Source: an uncultured Clostridia bacterium
GTDB taxonomy: Bacteria; Bacillota; Clostridia; Lachnospirales; Lachnospiraceae
Assembly: GCA_948467395.1 (NCBI GenBank)
Contig: CAOKDX010000005.1
Coordinates: forward strand, 62,001-126,000
Direction of reading: 5' to 3'
DNA length: 64,000 nucleotides
Both the position numbers and the translations under genes were made by a program. The notes beneath the pieces were generated by a model that saw nothing but the letters and a program-made list of their open reading frames with translations, had not been told where the DNA came from and searched no databases. Positions 8,738-16,905 of the stretch are shown here, one piece after another. Each line of letters opens with the position of its first letter. Position 1 is the stretch's first letter.

Positions 8738-8775
8738 GCCCCGCCTGCGCGGTCCTTCTGCGGGCGGGGTATTGC
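8738..8775. terminator. Terminator hairpin between convergent cysK and DUF4317 gene
   Basis: A GC-rich stem pairs CCCCGCC (8739-8745) with GGCGGGG (8763-8769) and extends inward by weaker pairs. The plus-strand U-tract is weak (ATTGCTTTGT), and the minus strand reads CTTATCTATTTTATT after the stem, so it may serve both converging genes. Confidence 0.7.
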
Positions 8776-8780
8776 TTTGT

Positions 8781-9944
8781 CTATTCCTCCGGGAGACCGG
8801 CTGGCACACTGGTTACCTTCTCGGATACAATCTGGATGCCGTTTACCTCCACCAGATCATTGATCTCGATGATCAGGCAGGGTACTCCGTCTATTATGCG
8901 GGTTTCTACCAGATCTGTCCGTTCCGGATTGATCTCTACCCGGATATTTGGCGTCCGTACCTCAAATTTCCTTGTGCTGGATATATTGGCGGCCATAAGA
9001 GACTCCTTTTCGCCCACCGTCTCATCGAAACGGGTTTCAAAGGCTTCGATTTTTTCCTCCTCCACGCCGCTTCGCTGAAGCAGCTTTGTCATATCCGCCT
9101 TATCCAGAGAGAGAGGCTCGGGATTTTCCTTGTTTTCCTCCACCATCTGGTTCAGGTTTTCATGGATGGCTTTCACCGCGTCGTAATCGCAGTCCAGTCC
9201 GAGAGATTCCTCCACGATGGCATTGAATGTCTCCCTCTGGCTTTTTGCCGGCAGAGGCATCCGGCATCCGAGAAGCTCTTCTGTGACAGCCAGATCCAAT
9301 TCGTCTGAATTTTTGGAATAATATAGCAGGCTGTGAATGTCGGTGCTGCGGTCATTGTATGCCGGGAACAGGAAACCGAGCTCCGGCGGCTGCACGAGCC
9401 AGTCACGGATGCGGTCCTGTATATGGTTTGTCTCCGCATTGTAGCAAAGGCCGGGTTTGGACAGCTTCACCGGGCAGACACTGCACAATATGTAGTCGTA
9501 GACATACTCCGAGGCGTCGAAGTTTTCTATGCCGTCCGTTGTGATCCCGGGGATATCGTATGCGTCATGGATCAGGATGATAAAGTAGTTTTCGGGATAT
9601 TGATAGGTCTGGATTACCTTGTCGTAGAATTGCTCCAGCAGGGCTTCATCCTGAAGTCTGCTCTCCAGCAGTCTCATCAGGAACCGCTGGGTGCCTTCCT
9701 CTTCGGTCTCCTGTTCCAGGGGGAATTCCATATTAAGCAGCGTTTTACCAATGCTGCCGGACAGGGTCTTGCGGAAGATGTCAATGTACTTGAACATCTC
9801 TTCCTCTGGCAGGCCCAGAAAGGCTTCCTTCAGTGTCAGACGCTTTTGCTTTTCTGCATCTACATAACAGCCGCAGATCCGGGTGATACTGCATTTGGTT
9901 TTCGTAAAACGTTTCTTTATTTCAGCTATTTCCTTTTTATTCAT
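8781..9944 (-). CDS. DUF4317 family protein
   Basis: Protein of about 387 residues with the conserved DUF4317 opening MNKKEIAEIKKRF and the ICGCYVDAEKQKRL segment. The family is common in Clostridia and has no established function that I know. It is acidic, predicted soluble, with no signal peptide, membrane helix or recognisable catalytic motif. The ATG at 9944 has GGAGGAAG upstream; an extension to 9995 lacks a better site and adds 17 atypical residues. It stands alone, convergent with cysK and divergent from the permease operon. Confidence 0.8.
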   Translation of the reverse strand: MNKKEIAEIKKRFTKTKCSITRICGCYVDAEKQKRLTLKEAFLGLPEEEMFKYIDIFRKTLSGSIGKTLLNMEFPLEQETEEEGTQRFLMRLLESRLQDEALLEQFYDKVIQTYQYPENYFIILIHDAYDIPGITTDGIENFDASEYVYDYILCSVCPVKLSKPGLCYNAETNHIQDRIRDWLVQPPELGFLFPAYNDRSTDIHSLLYYSKNSDELDLAVTEELLGCRMPLPAKSQRETFNAIVEESLGLDCDYDAVKAIHENLNQMVEENKENPEPLSLDKADMTKLLQRSGVEEEKIEAFETRFDETVGEKESLMAANISSTRKFEVRTPNIRVEINPERTDLVETRIIDGVPCLIIEINDLVEVNGIQIVSEKVTSVPAGLPEE

Positions 9945-10027
9945 AGTTTTTTTTTCTTCCTCCTTGATGAGATTTCGCCGTATCCATTCTATCACAAATG
10001 AAGATTTTATAAAAGAGGGAATAATGC

Positions 10028-10055
10028 TTGAAAAAAATCAAAATAATGCTATAAT
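10028..10055 (+). promoter_or_regulatory. Sigma-A promoter of the permease operon
   Basis: TTGAAA (10028-10033) and TATAAT (10050-10055) are 16 bases apart, and the permease ribosome binding site AAAAGGAG follows within 20 bases. It probably drives the permease, the kinase-like gene and the carbonic anhydrase gene together. Confidence 0.75.
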
Positions 10056-10082
10056 AGATTTCTGGAAAAGGAGATGATAAGA

Positions 10083-11441
10083 TTGGCGATTCATCAGATT
10101 CTGGCAGTTACGATTTTTCTTGCCATGTTTGTATTTATTGTGATCGACAAGATTGAGAGACATTATGTAACACTTGGGTGCGGCTTTCTGACACTGACGG
10201 TCGTATTTGGCTTTATTATGAGGGATCTGCAGGCAATCCTGACGACGCTGAACCTCCGGAGTATATTTACTCTGGAATTCTGGCACGTGTCAGGGGCGGC
10301 AGAGGAGAGCAGTGCGGGTATAAACTGGGCTACGATTATATTTATCGCGGGAATGATGATTATGGTAGAGGGCATGGCCCGGGCAGGATTTTTCCGCTGG
10401 CTCTGCATGCTTCTGGCCAAAATCGTGCATTACAAGGTGATTCCGCTGTTTATTGCCTTCATGGTAATGTCGGCAGTACTTGCCATGTTTATTGACAGCA
10501 TCACAGTAATTCTGTTCCTGGCGGCGGTGACCATCGAACTGGCAAAGCTTTTGGGTTTCAATCCGGTGCCGATGATCCTGTCAGAGATTTTCTGCGCAAA
10601 TCTGGGCGGCTCGGCTACCATGTGTGGTGACCCGCCGAATATTATTATCGGTACATCATTTAACTATTCTTTCAGTGACTTTATTACTAACACAGGATTT
10701 ATGGCGGGTGTCAGCCTGATCCTGGTGATCCTGTATTTTTTCTTTGTATTCCGCAAGGAGTTAAAAGAGCAGAGCGGGGCAGGACCGGATCTATCGGCCA
10801 TACCGAGTCCTGGGGAAGCTATAGTGGATAAGAAGAACTTCGCTGTCAGCAGTTTAATCTTTGCCTGTGCCATTGTTATGCTTGTGACACATGCCCAGAC
10901 GGGCCTTACGGTGGCATTTATCGGGCTTTTTATCGCGATTGTGACGCTGATTGCCGCCGGAAAGCATGCAGTAAAGCTTCTGAAGCTGGTGGACTACAAG
11001 ACGCTGCTGTTCTTTGTGGGATTATTTATCGTAGTAGGCGGTCTGGAGCAGACAGGCATATTGGAGATTATCGCCGGTTTTATCGGGGATATCAGTAAGG
11101 GAAATCTTCATCTGATGGTTGCCATTATTATATGGATCTCTGCTGTTGCCAGCGCACTGGTTGACAATATTCCCTTTGCAGCCACGATGGTTCCCGTTAT
11201 TAAAAGCCTTGCCATGACGCAGGGAGTGGATCTTGCCACACTGACCTGGGCGCTTTCCATGGGCACGGATATCGGCGGAAGTGCGACGCCGATCGGTGCG
11301 TCCGCCAACGTAGTAGGAACCTCTGTTGCGGCAAAGAATGGCTATATTATTGGCTGGGGCAGATACTGTAAAGCGGCAGTGCCGGCAACCCTGTTGGTAA
11401 TTCTTGTATCCATGCTGCTTATCTTTGTGCGCTATTGTTGA
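10083..11441 (+). CDS. ArsB/NhaD/SLC13-type ion transporter family permease
   Basis: Integral membrane transporter of 452 residues with about eleven or twelve helices. Both signature half-sites of the ion transporter superfamily are present: GGSATMCGDPPNIIIGTSF in the first half and GGSATPIGASANVVGTS in the second. The substrate could be an anion such as a dicarboxylate, sulfate or arsenite, or Na+/H+ as in NhaD; the sequence does not decide. The TTG at 10083 has AAAAGGAG with a 9-base spacer and is preferred to the ATG at 10074, which lies right against the site. It is followed at short distance by a cytidylate kinase-like gene and a carbonic anhydrase gene. Confidence 0.85.
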   Translation: MAIHQILAVTIFLAMFVFIVIDKIERHYVTLGCGFLTLTVVFGFIMRDLQAILTTLNLRSIFTLEFWHVSGAAEESSAGINWATIIFIAGMMIMVEGMARAGFFRWLCMLLAKIVHYKVIPLFIAFMVMSAVLAMFIDSITVILFLAAVTIELAKLLGFNPVPMILSEIFCANLGGSATMCGDPPNIIIGTSFNYSFSDFITNTGFMAGVSLILVILYFFFVFRKELKEQSGAGPDLSAIPSPGEAIVDKKNFAVSSLIFACAIVMLVTHAQTGLTVAFIGLFIAIVTLIAAGKHAVKLLKLVDYKTLLFFVGLFIVVGGLEQTGILEIIAGFIGDISKGNLHLMVAIIIWISAVASALVDNIPFAATMVPVIKSLAMTQGVDLATLTWALSMGTDIGGSATPIGASANVVGTSVAAKNGYIIGWGRYCKAAVPATLLVILVSMLLIFVRYC

Positions 11442-11469
11442 GATTATAGAGAATGGAGGATGAGGGAAT

Positions 11470-12078
11470 ATGGACAGACAGGTAATTATCGCAGTAAGCC
11501 GTGAGTTTGGCAGCGCCGGCCATGAAATCGCAGAGAAGATTGCAAAGGACAGGGGTCTGACCTTCTATGACAGGGGTATGCTGGATGAGATCGCCAGTGA
11601 GATGAATGTCAAGGTGGAGGTTCTGGAGCAGTATGACGAGAAACCAAGAAATTTTATGATGACGAGAAAGGTTGGCAAATACAGCAATTCCATGGAAGAG
11701 ATCATTACGGAAATGCAGTTCGATTATATCAGGAAGAAAGCGGAAAATGGTGAATCCTTCGTAATTGTGGGAAGGTGTTCTGAGACAGTATTACAGGATT
11801 TTGACGGATTGATCTCGATCTTTGTGTGCGGGGATGAGGACCATAAGCTGGAGCGGGTGATGGAACGCTACGATCTGAGCAGGTCGGATGCGATATTTAA
11901 GATGAAACGCCACGACTATAGAAGGAAAAAATATCATAACAGGCATTCGGACCATCGTTGGGGGGATTCGAGGTTTTATGATATTTGTATAAATAGCAGC
12001 CAGCTCCATGTCGATGGAACTGTCAGGGTATTGCAGAATTATATTGACGAGAGGCTGGCGCATATGAAAGGGAGGTAA
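11470..12078 (+). CDS. Cytidylate kinase-like family protein
   Basis: A P-loop NTPase-like protein of 202 residues resembling the cytidylate kinase-like family PF13189. The start IIAVSREFGSAGHEIAEKIA holds a modified P-loop, and FYDRGMLDEIA, IVGRCSET and a C-terminal RYDLSRSDA block fit nucleoside monophosphate kinase architecture. The substrate is not established; members are frequent in Clostridia beside transporters. It lies 28 bases after the permease and its stop is 2 bases before the carbonic anhydrase ATG, so the three genes look like one transcription unit. Confidence 0.8.
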   Translation: MDRQVIIAVSREFGSAGHEIAEKIAKDRGLTFYDRGMLDEIASEMNVKVEVLEQYDEKPRNFMMTRKVGKYSNSMEEIITEMQFDYIRKKAENGESFVIVGRCSETVLQDFDGLISIFVCGDEDHKLERVMERYDLSRSDAIFKMKRHDYRRKKYHNRHSDHRWGDSRFYDICINSSQLHVDGTVRVLQNYIDERLAHMKGR

Positions 12079-12080
12079 CT

Positions 12081-12650
12081 ATGAGTAATGTGAGTAAGGA
12101 GAATTTATCTGCTTCTGAGGCATTGGAGAAGCTGAAAGAGGGTAACAGGCGTTATCTGTCTGCCTCGGCCAACACAGGAGATATTTCGCCGTATATCCGA
12201 AAGCTGACCTGTGAAGAGGGACAGACGCCCTACGCGGTCATTATTACCTGCTCCGATTCAAGGGTCATTCCGGAGAGCATCTTTATGAGCGGCATCGGCG
12301 AGTTGTTTGTGATCCGTGTGGCAGGAAATGTAATGGATAACCATCAGCTGGGCAGTATCGAATACGCTGCCGGCCATCTTGGGACAAAGCTTGTGGTAGT
12401 ACTGGGCCATGAACACTGCGGTGCTGTGGGGGCTGCCATGGGTGCTGATCCGGAAGGCTATGTGAAGACCATTACGGATGAGATCCGCAAGGCCATCGGT
12501 GATGAGAAGGATGAGGATAAGGCAGCCTGTCTAAATGTGGAGAGAAGCGTTTCTGTGATTCGTGATGCACTGGGCGTGAAGGAAGAGGACGATCTGAAGG
12601 TCTGTGGAGCATTCTACCGCATCGGAAGCGGCGAAGTTGAATTTCTGTAA
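12081..12650 (+). CDS. Beta-class carbonic anhydrase
   Basis: Zinc enzyme that interconverts CO2 and bicarbonate in the cytoplasm. The zinc ligands of the beta class are visible: Cys57 in ITCSDSRV, His110 and Cys113 in LGHEHCGAV, with the Asp59/Arg61 dyad next to Cys57. The protein is 189 residues, in the usual range. A good GGGAGG site overlaps the end of the upstream kinase-like gene. Pairing with an anion-type permease suggests a link to bicarbonate supply or pH balance, but that is inference. Confidence 0.93.
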   Translation: MSNVSKENLSASEALEKLKEGNRRYLSASANTGDISPYIRKLTCEEGQTPYAVIITCSDSRVIPESIFMSGIGELFVIRVAGNVMDNHQLGSIEYAAGHLGTKLVVVLGHEHCGAVGAAMGADPEGYVKTITDEIRKAIGDEKDEDKAACLNVERSVSVIRDALGVKEEDDLKVCGAFYRIGSGEVEFL

Positions 12651-12664
12651 GAAAGAGATATTTT

Positions 12665-12717
12665 AAGGCCCGTGCTTTTCAGCCGGGCCTTTCCGTGCTT
12701 TTCAGCCGGGCCTTTTT
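12665..12717. terminator. Duplicated terminator between carbonic anhydrase and aminotransferase genes
   Basis: AAGGCCCG (12665-12672) pairs with CGGGCCTT (12684-12691) to form a short terminator. A 23-base unit (12670-12692) is then repeated exactly at 12693-12715 and ends in five T residues. The second copy can form the same 3' arm, so the hairpin can pair with either. It separates convergent genes and is probably used by both. Confidence 0.75.
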
Positions 12718-12728
12718 GATGGCGTTGA

Positions 12729-14009
12729 TTACTGCAAATATGATTCTACACTGGCAAGTTTCACACAGAGCACGAATACCTGGGCAGCCTTTGCCATCTC
12801 TTCTGGTGTGGGAAAGGTCGGTGCGATACGGATATTGGAATCCTCCGGATCTTTGCCATAGGGGAAGGTTGCGCCGGCATCGGTGAGGATCACTCCCAGA
12901 TCCTTGCACTTTTGTACAATGTTTCCGGCACAGCCCGGAAGGGAATTAAAAGAAATGAAATAACCGCCCCGCGGTTTGATCCAGCTTCCGATCTCAAGTC
13001 CGCCAAGTTCGGTCTCCAGCGTATCCAGTACAGCTTCAAATTTCGGACGGAGCAGTTCGGCGTGAAGCTTCATATGACTGCGCAGTCCATTAATATCCTT
13101 GAAAAATCTCGAATGCCGGAGCTGGTTAATCTTATCATGTCCGATGGTCTGAATGGCCATCTGGCTCTTAATGAATTCTATGTTTCTCAAAGAGGAGGCG
13201 ATGGCGGATATACCGGAACCGGGGAAACTGATCTTGGATGTGGAGGTGAAGATATATACCATATCCGGATTTCCCGCTTTCTCACATTCTTCCAGAATGT
13301 TAAGTATTTCATCCTGTATATCGTCATACAGATGATGGATGCAGTAGGCATTATCCCAGTATATGCGGAAATCCTCTGCTGCCGGTTTCAGGCTGGCAAA
13401 ACGTTTTACCGTCTCGTCTGAGTAGGAGATTCCGGTTGGATTGGAATATTTAGGGACGCACCAGATGCCTTTTACCGCCGGATCGCTGTTGACATATTTT
13501 TCAACCAGATCCATGTCCGGCCCATCATCGTACAGGGGTATATTGATCATTTCTATATTAAAAAATTCAGTTATTTTAAAATGTCTGTCATAGCCTGGCA
13601 CGGGACAGAGAAATTTCACCTGATCCAGTTTTGACCATGGAGTGGATCCCATCACACCGTGGGTCATGGAACGTGCGATGGTGTCGTACATGATATTCAG
13701 GCTGGAATTGCCGCAGACAATGACATTATCTTTCTGGACAGCCATCATATCTGCAATGAGTTTCCGGCTCTCGCCAATTCCGTCAAGGTCACCGTAGTTG
13801 CGTGTGTCGTTGCCCAGCACGGTTCTCATATCAGATTCGCTGTTGATCACATCCAGCATGGGCATGGAAAGTGCGAGCTGTGAAAATCCTGGCTTACCTC
13901 TTGCCATATTGAGATTCAGTCCCTCTCCTTCCAGTGTTTTGTACTCTTCGTCCAGCGCTGCCTTCAAAGTAAGAAGTTCATCTCTGCTCATATCCTTATA
14001 TGCCTTCAT
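12729..14009 (-). CDS. Aminotransferase, class I fold (aspartate aminotransferase Ib-like, PF12897)
   Basis: PLP-dependent aminotransferase of 426 residues. NMARGKPGFSQLALS at the N-terminus, the NPTG motif (KYSNPTGISYS), DNAYCIHHL and the PLP lysine in TSTSKISFPGSG identify it; GGYFISFNSLPG and IAPTFPTPEEM complete the fold. The family has been described as a bacterial aspartate aminotransferase subgroup, and older databases call it a MocR-like aminotransferase, so the amino donor is probable and not certain. The ATG is preceded by GGAGGAAATGAC. The gene is monocistronic, converging on the carbonic anhydrase gene. Confidence 0.85.
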   Translation of the reverse strand: MKAYKDMSRDELLTLKAALDEEYKTLEGEGLNLNMARGKPGFSQLALSMPMLDVINSESDMRTVLGNDTRNYGDLDGIGESRKLIADMMAVQKDNVIVCGNSSLNIMYDTIARSMTHGVMGSTPWSKLDQVKFLCPVPGYDRHFKITEFFNIEMINIPLYDDGPDMDLVEKYVNSDPAVKGIWCVPKYSNPTGISYSDETVKRFASLKPAAEDFRIYWDNAYCIHHLYDDIQDEILNILEECEKAGNPDMVYIFTSTSKISFPGSGISAIASSLRNIEFIKSQMAIQTIGHDKINQLRHSRFFKDINGLRSHMKLHAELLRPKFEAVLDTLETELGGLEIGSWIKPRGGYFISFNSLPGCAGNIVQKCKDLGVILTDAGATFPYGKDPEDSNIRIAPTFPTPEEMAKAAQVFVLCVKLASVESYLQ

Positions 14010-14207
14010 GTCATTTCCTCCAATTCATATCTTTATTTACTACTAACTGATTATATCAAAAAATCTGGCAAAATGCTACAAAAAGTATTTAATTCAGGAC
14101 AAACCCTAAAAAAATGTTACATTGCGGCGGATCACGGCGGCGGATAGCATACCGTTTTGATGCGGCAATTTTTTAAGGGGTTTTCCTGGCTTTTTTGCGG
14201 GTGATGG

Positions 14208-14236
14208 TTGACATGCTAGACTGTCTGGCTTATAAT
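14208..14236 (+). promoter_or_regulatory. Consensus sigma-A promoter of the BlaI/BlaR1-type operon
   Basis: Perfect TTGACA (14208-14213) and TATAAT (14231-14236) boxes with a 17-base spacer. Transcription would start near 14243, directly before the repeat described next. A full-consensus promoter fits a gene held down by a repressor. Confidence 0.85.
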
Positions 14237-14240
14237 GGGT

Positions 14241-14273
14241 TTACAAAGTCATTAGTATATAGTCATTGTATAC
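14241..14273 (+). promoter_or_regulatory. Candidate BlaI-family operator (direct repeat / imperfect dyad)
   Basis: AGTCATTAGTATA (14247-14259) is nearly repeated by AGTCATTGTATA (14261-14272), 14 bases apart, with outer TACA (14242-14245) and TGTA (14267-14270) half-sites like those of BlaI/MecI boxes. It lies just downstream of the predicted transcription start and before the ribosome binding site, where a BlaI dimer would block the promoter. Confidence 0.5.
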
Positions 14274-14287
14274 AGAAGGAGGCAGCA

Positions 14288-14707
14288 GTGAAACAGGAAA
14301 TTCGAGTGACAAACAGTGAGTGGCATCTTATCAATTGTCTGTGGGAGGAATCCCCAAGGACGCTGATGCAGCTTGTCCCCCTTTTGAAGGACCGGGTAGG
14401 CTGGAGTAAGAGCACCTGTGCCACAATGGTGCGGCGTATGAGCGAGAAGGGTGTGATCGGTTACGAGGAGCGGGGCAAGACGAAATATTTTTATCCCCGA
14501 GTGGAAAAGGAAGATGTGGTAGTACAGGAGACAAGAGATTTTCTGAAGAAGATATACGATGGCAGTGTCGGCATGATGATGAGTGCCCTGGTGCGCCAGA
14601 ATGATCTTTCCAAAGAGGATATCAGAGAACTGCAGGCGATACTGAAAGAGGCAGAAAATAAGGCGGAACAGGATGCCGGCAGGACAGGGGAAGATAAGAG
14701 AAGGTAG
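14288..14707 (+). CDS. BlaI/MecI/CopY-family transcriptional repressor
   Basis: A small winged-helix repressor of about 139 residues. The DNA-binding domain is at the N-terminus (EIRVTNSEWHLINCLWE, then SKSTCATMVRRMSEKGVI and YEERGKTKYFYPRV). The C-terminal half is the dimerisation part that in BlaI and MecI is cleaved during induction. The GTG at 14288 follows AAGGAGG with a 5-base gap; the longer frame from 14195 runs through the promoter and operator. It precedes the M56 peptidase gene by 8 bases, the usual blaI-blaR1 arrangement. Confidence 0.9.
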   Translation: MKQEIRVTNSEWHLINCLWEESPRTLMQLVPLLKDRVGWSKSTCATMVRRMSEKGVIGYEERGKTKYFYPRVEKEDVVVQETRDFLKKIYDGSVGMMMSALVRQNDLSKEDIRELQAILKEAENKAEQDAGRTGEDKRR

Positions 14708-14715
14708 GGGGATAG

Positions 14716-16788
14716 ATGGAGAGTTTTTTGGCATGGCTGATCGAATCTTCTTTGCTGGTATTGATAATTTTTGGGATCCGGAGAATATTTTCGGGCAGAA
14801 TCTCACATGCCGGAATCTATGCTCTCTGGCTGGTAGTCCTGATCCGATTTATGATACCGGTGAATTTTATCTCCACACCGGTCAGCGTGGCGAGTCTTAT
14901 TGAGAGGAGATTCGCTGCATTCAGTGAGGAGAGAGCGGACTTCACAGCATGGGATGCAGAGGAAGGAACGGAAGAGAGAGAACAGCAGTTTACAGATAGA
15001 AAAGCAGGAACCTTACAGAGTCTGTCGTCTGGCGGCGGAACTGTGGGACACAGGGAACAGGACGGCAGAGGGGACAGCGGGGAGACGACGGTCCGGGTAC
15101 GGCAGGAGCAGCCGCTGGTATGGGGAGTCGGGAGCACAGGGGCAGCAGGTGCTGGCTGTGTCAACTGGATGCCGGTATTCACCGGAGTGCGGACAGCGAT
15201 CTCAATTTTTCTCTTTGTGTGGCTTTTTATGTCCAATGCGCGCCTGTTGGGGAAACTGAAGAAGAACCGAGTGCTGTATGAGGAGGGGGAAAATCTTAAA
15301 ATTTATACATCTGGTTTAGTGAAAACCCCGTGCCTGTATGGGTTTCTCAGACCGGCGGTCTATCTGCCGGAGCATCTCATTCCGGAGGGGAATCCGGATG
15401 CAGGGCAGAGGGAGGAGCTGGAGCAGATCATCATCCATGAAACTGTGCACTACCGCCACCGGGATCATATATGGGCCATATTTCGTATGATCCTTGTATC
15501 GGTGTACTGGTTCAGCCCCTTTGTGTGGATGGCGGCGTCGGTGTCCAAAAAGGATGCGGAGTTATTCTGCGATGAGACGGTGGTCCGCCTGCTGGGAGAG
15601 GAAAAGCGATTCCGATATGGGGAGATGCTGGTGCGTCTGGCGGGAAACCGATCCTTCGGGGACTTCCGCTATTCCATGATGCCGGTGAGCAGGAACGGAA
15701 AAGAGATGGTGAGAAGGATTCGTGCCATAAGTGTCAGAAAATGTTATTCCAGATGGGCCCTCCTTCCCCTGATCCTGGTTCTGATGGCGGCGATAGGCAT
15801 AACCGGAAGTGCCGGATTCGGACCGCTGGCGAAGGAGAGGAGCCAGTCAGAAGAGGAAGGGAACGGGGCCGCAGAGACAACGGGAGAGACCAAACCCGCC
15901 GCCGCTGGGGAGCCGGTGCAGGGACAGCTTACGGCCTATGGGGATTTACTGAAGGCACATGCCGGGGAGAAAGAATTCAGGTATTATTCCCTGGTCTGGA
16001 TGGCAGAAGACCACGTGGTACTTATTGTTGCGGAGAAAATTAAGAAGCTGGCGGAAAACGGGTATGGAGATGAAGAATTTGATCCCGCATTCAGCAGTGG
16101 TGCCGGCAGGATTTATGATATATCAGATGGAAAAGCAGCGTATAAGGGAGAGGTATCCTGCACCGGTTCAAACTGGATTCATTATTCAGGGGAGAAGCTT
16201 CTTACCAATACAAGCTATGCGGTGATGGAAACCCGGCTGGAGAGAAATTCCGGACAGCTCATGAGTGAACCGGCAGTTCAGACAGTTGATCCTGTAGTGC
16301 AGGACAGTGTGCTGTTCTTTATGAACCCATACAGTAAGAGGGGTTCTGGCACAAGGGAACCCATCGCCCTTGCCCTGCAGGCTGAAGGACAGGTGTATAC
16401 ACTGGAGGATGAATCGGGACGGCTGCTGTGCAATTATGCCGAGACACCGGAAGAGGCCTTTGAAAATTATATGCAGACCTTTATCTACGCCGTAAATTCC
16501 GGGGAAACAGAAGGGCTGCGGAGGGTGCTGGAAGAGGGCAGCGAGGTAAGCGAACAGCAGAGGGCACTGGTGGCGAATTATTATAAGAGAGGGATTCGTG
16601 AGGAGCTTAAGACGTATTCCGTAACATCTGTGAAAAAGCTGGATCGGGATACCGTGGAACTCTGTTCCAGGGAGAGTATGAATGTTTCGTATGCCGACGG
16701 GACATCAAAGCTGATCCGACAGAAGTATTGTTATACATGTAAGTATTGGGATGAGGAGTGGATCATATCCGATATGAAGGCCATCTGA
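14716..16788 (+). CDS. BlaR1-like M56 family sensor peptidase with C-terminal NTF2-like domain
   Basis: Membrane metalloprotease that probably senses a surface signal and triggers removal of the BlaI-type repressor. The 690-residue protein has N-terminal membrane helices, an M56 zinc protease centre (His241-Glu242-x-x-His245 in IIHETVHYRHRD; ELFCDETVVRLLG supplies the further ligand) and a helix near residues 350-370. The outer C-terminal part has no penicillin-binding motif (no SxxK or KTG). Its last 110 residues (ENYMQTFIYAVNSGE to the end, with YWDEEWIISDM) look like the NTF2-like domain found in TcaA-type proteins. The signal is therefore probably not a beta-lactam bound covalently as in BlaR1. 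Confidence 0.85.
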   Translation: MESFLAWLIESSLLVLIIFGIRRIFSGRISHAGIYALWLVVLIRFMIPVNFISTPVSVASLIERRFAAFSEERADFTAWDAEEGTEEREQQFTDRKAGTLQSLSSGGGTVGHREQDGRGDSGETTVRVRQEQPLVWGVGSTGAAGAGCVNWMPVFTGVRTAISIFLFVWLFMSNARLLGKLKKNRVLYEEGENLKIYTSGLVKTPCLYGFLRPAVYLPEHLIPEGNPDAGQREELEQIIIHETVHYRHRDHIWAIFRMILVSVYWFSPFVWMAASVSKKDAELFCDETVVRLLGEEKRFRYGEMLVRLAGNRSFGDFRYSMMPVSRNGKEMVRRIRAISVRKCYSRWALLPLILVLMAAIGITGSAGFGPLAKERSQSEEEGNGAAETTGETKPAAAGEPVQGQLTAYGDLLKAHAGEKEFRYYSLVWMAEDHVVLIVAEKIKKLAENGYGDEEFDPAFSSGAGRIYDISDGKAAYKGEVSCTGSNWIHYSGEKLLTNTSYAVMETRLERNSGQLMSEPAVQTVDPVVQDSVLFFMNPYSKRGSGTREPIALALQAEGQVYTLEDESGRLLCNYAETPEEAFENYMQTFIYAVNSGETEGLRRVLEEGSEVSEQQRALVANYYKRGIREELKTYSVTSVKKLDRDTVELCSRESMNVSYADGTSKLIRQKYCYTCKYWDEEWIISDMKAI

Positions 16789-16831
16789 CGGGCAGGAACT
16801 GCCGTTTCAGATCTCTGGAGACCCAAAGAGA

Positions 16832-16877
16832 GGATGTCCCCCGCTATGATTGATCTAGGTCATAGTGGGGGACATCC
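16832..16877. terminator. Bidirectional terminator between the M56 peptidase and chemoreceptor genes
   Basis: A long stem (GGATGTCCCCC plus CTATGA, 16832-16849) pairs with 16860-16877, followed on the plus strand by TTGTTTTGTT. The converging genes end on each side, so it probably serves both. Confidence 0.85.
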
Positions 16878-16905
16878 TTGTTTTGTTAAATTGGTGGATA
16901 CGATA

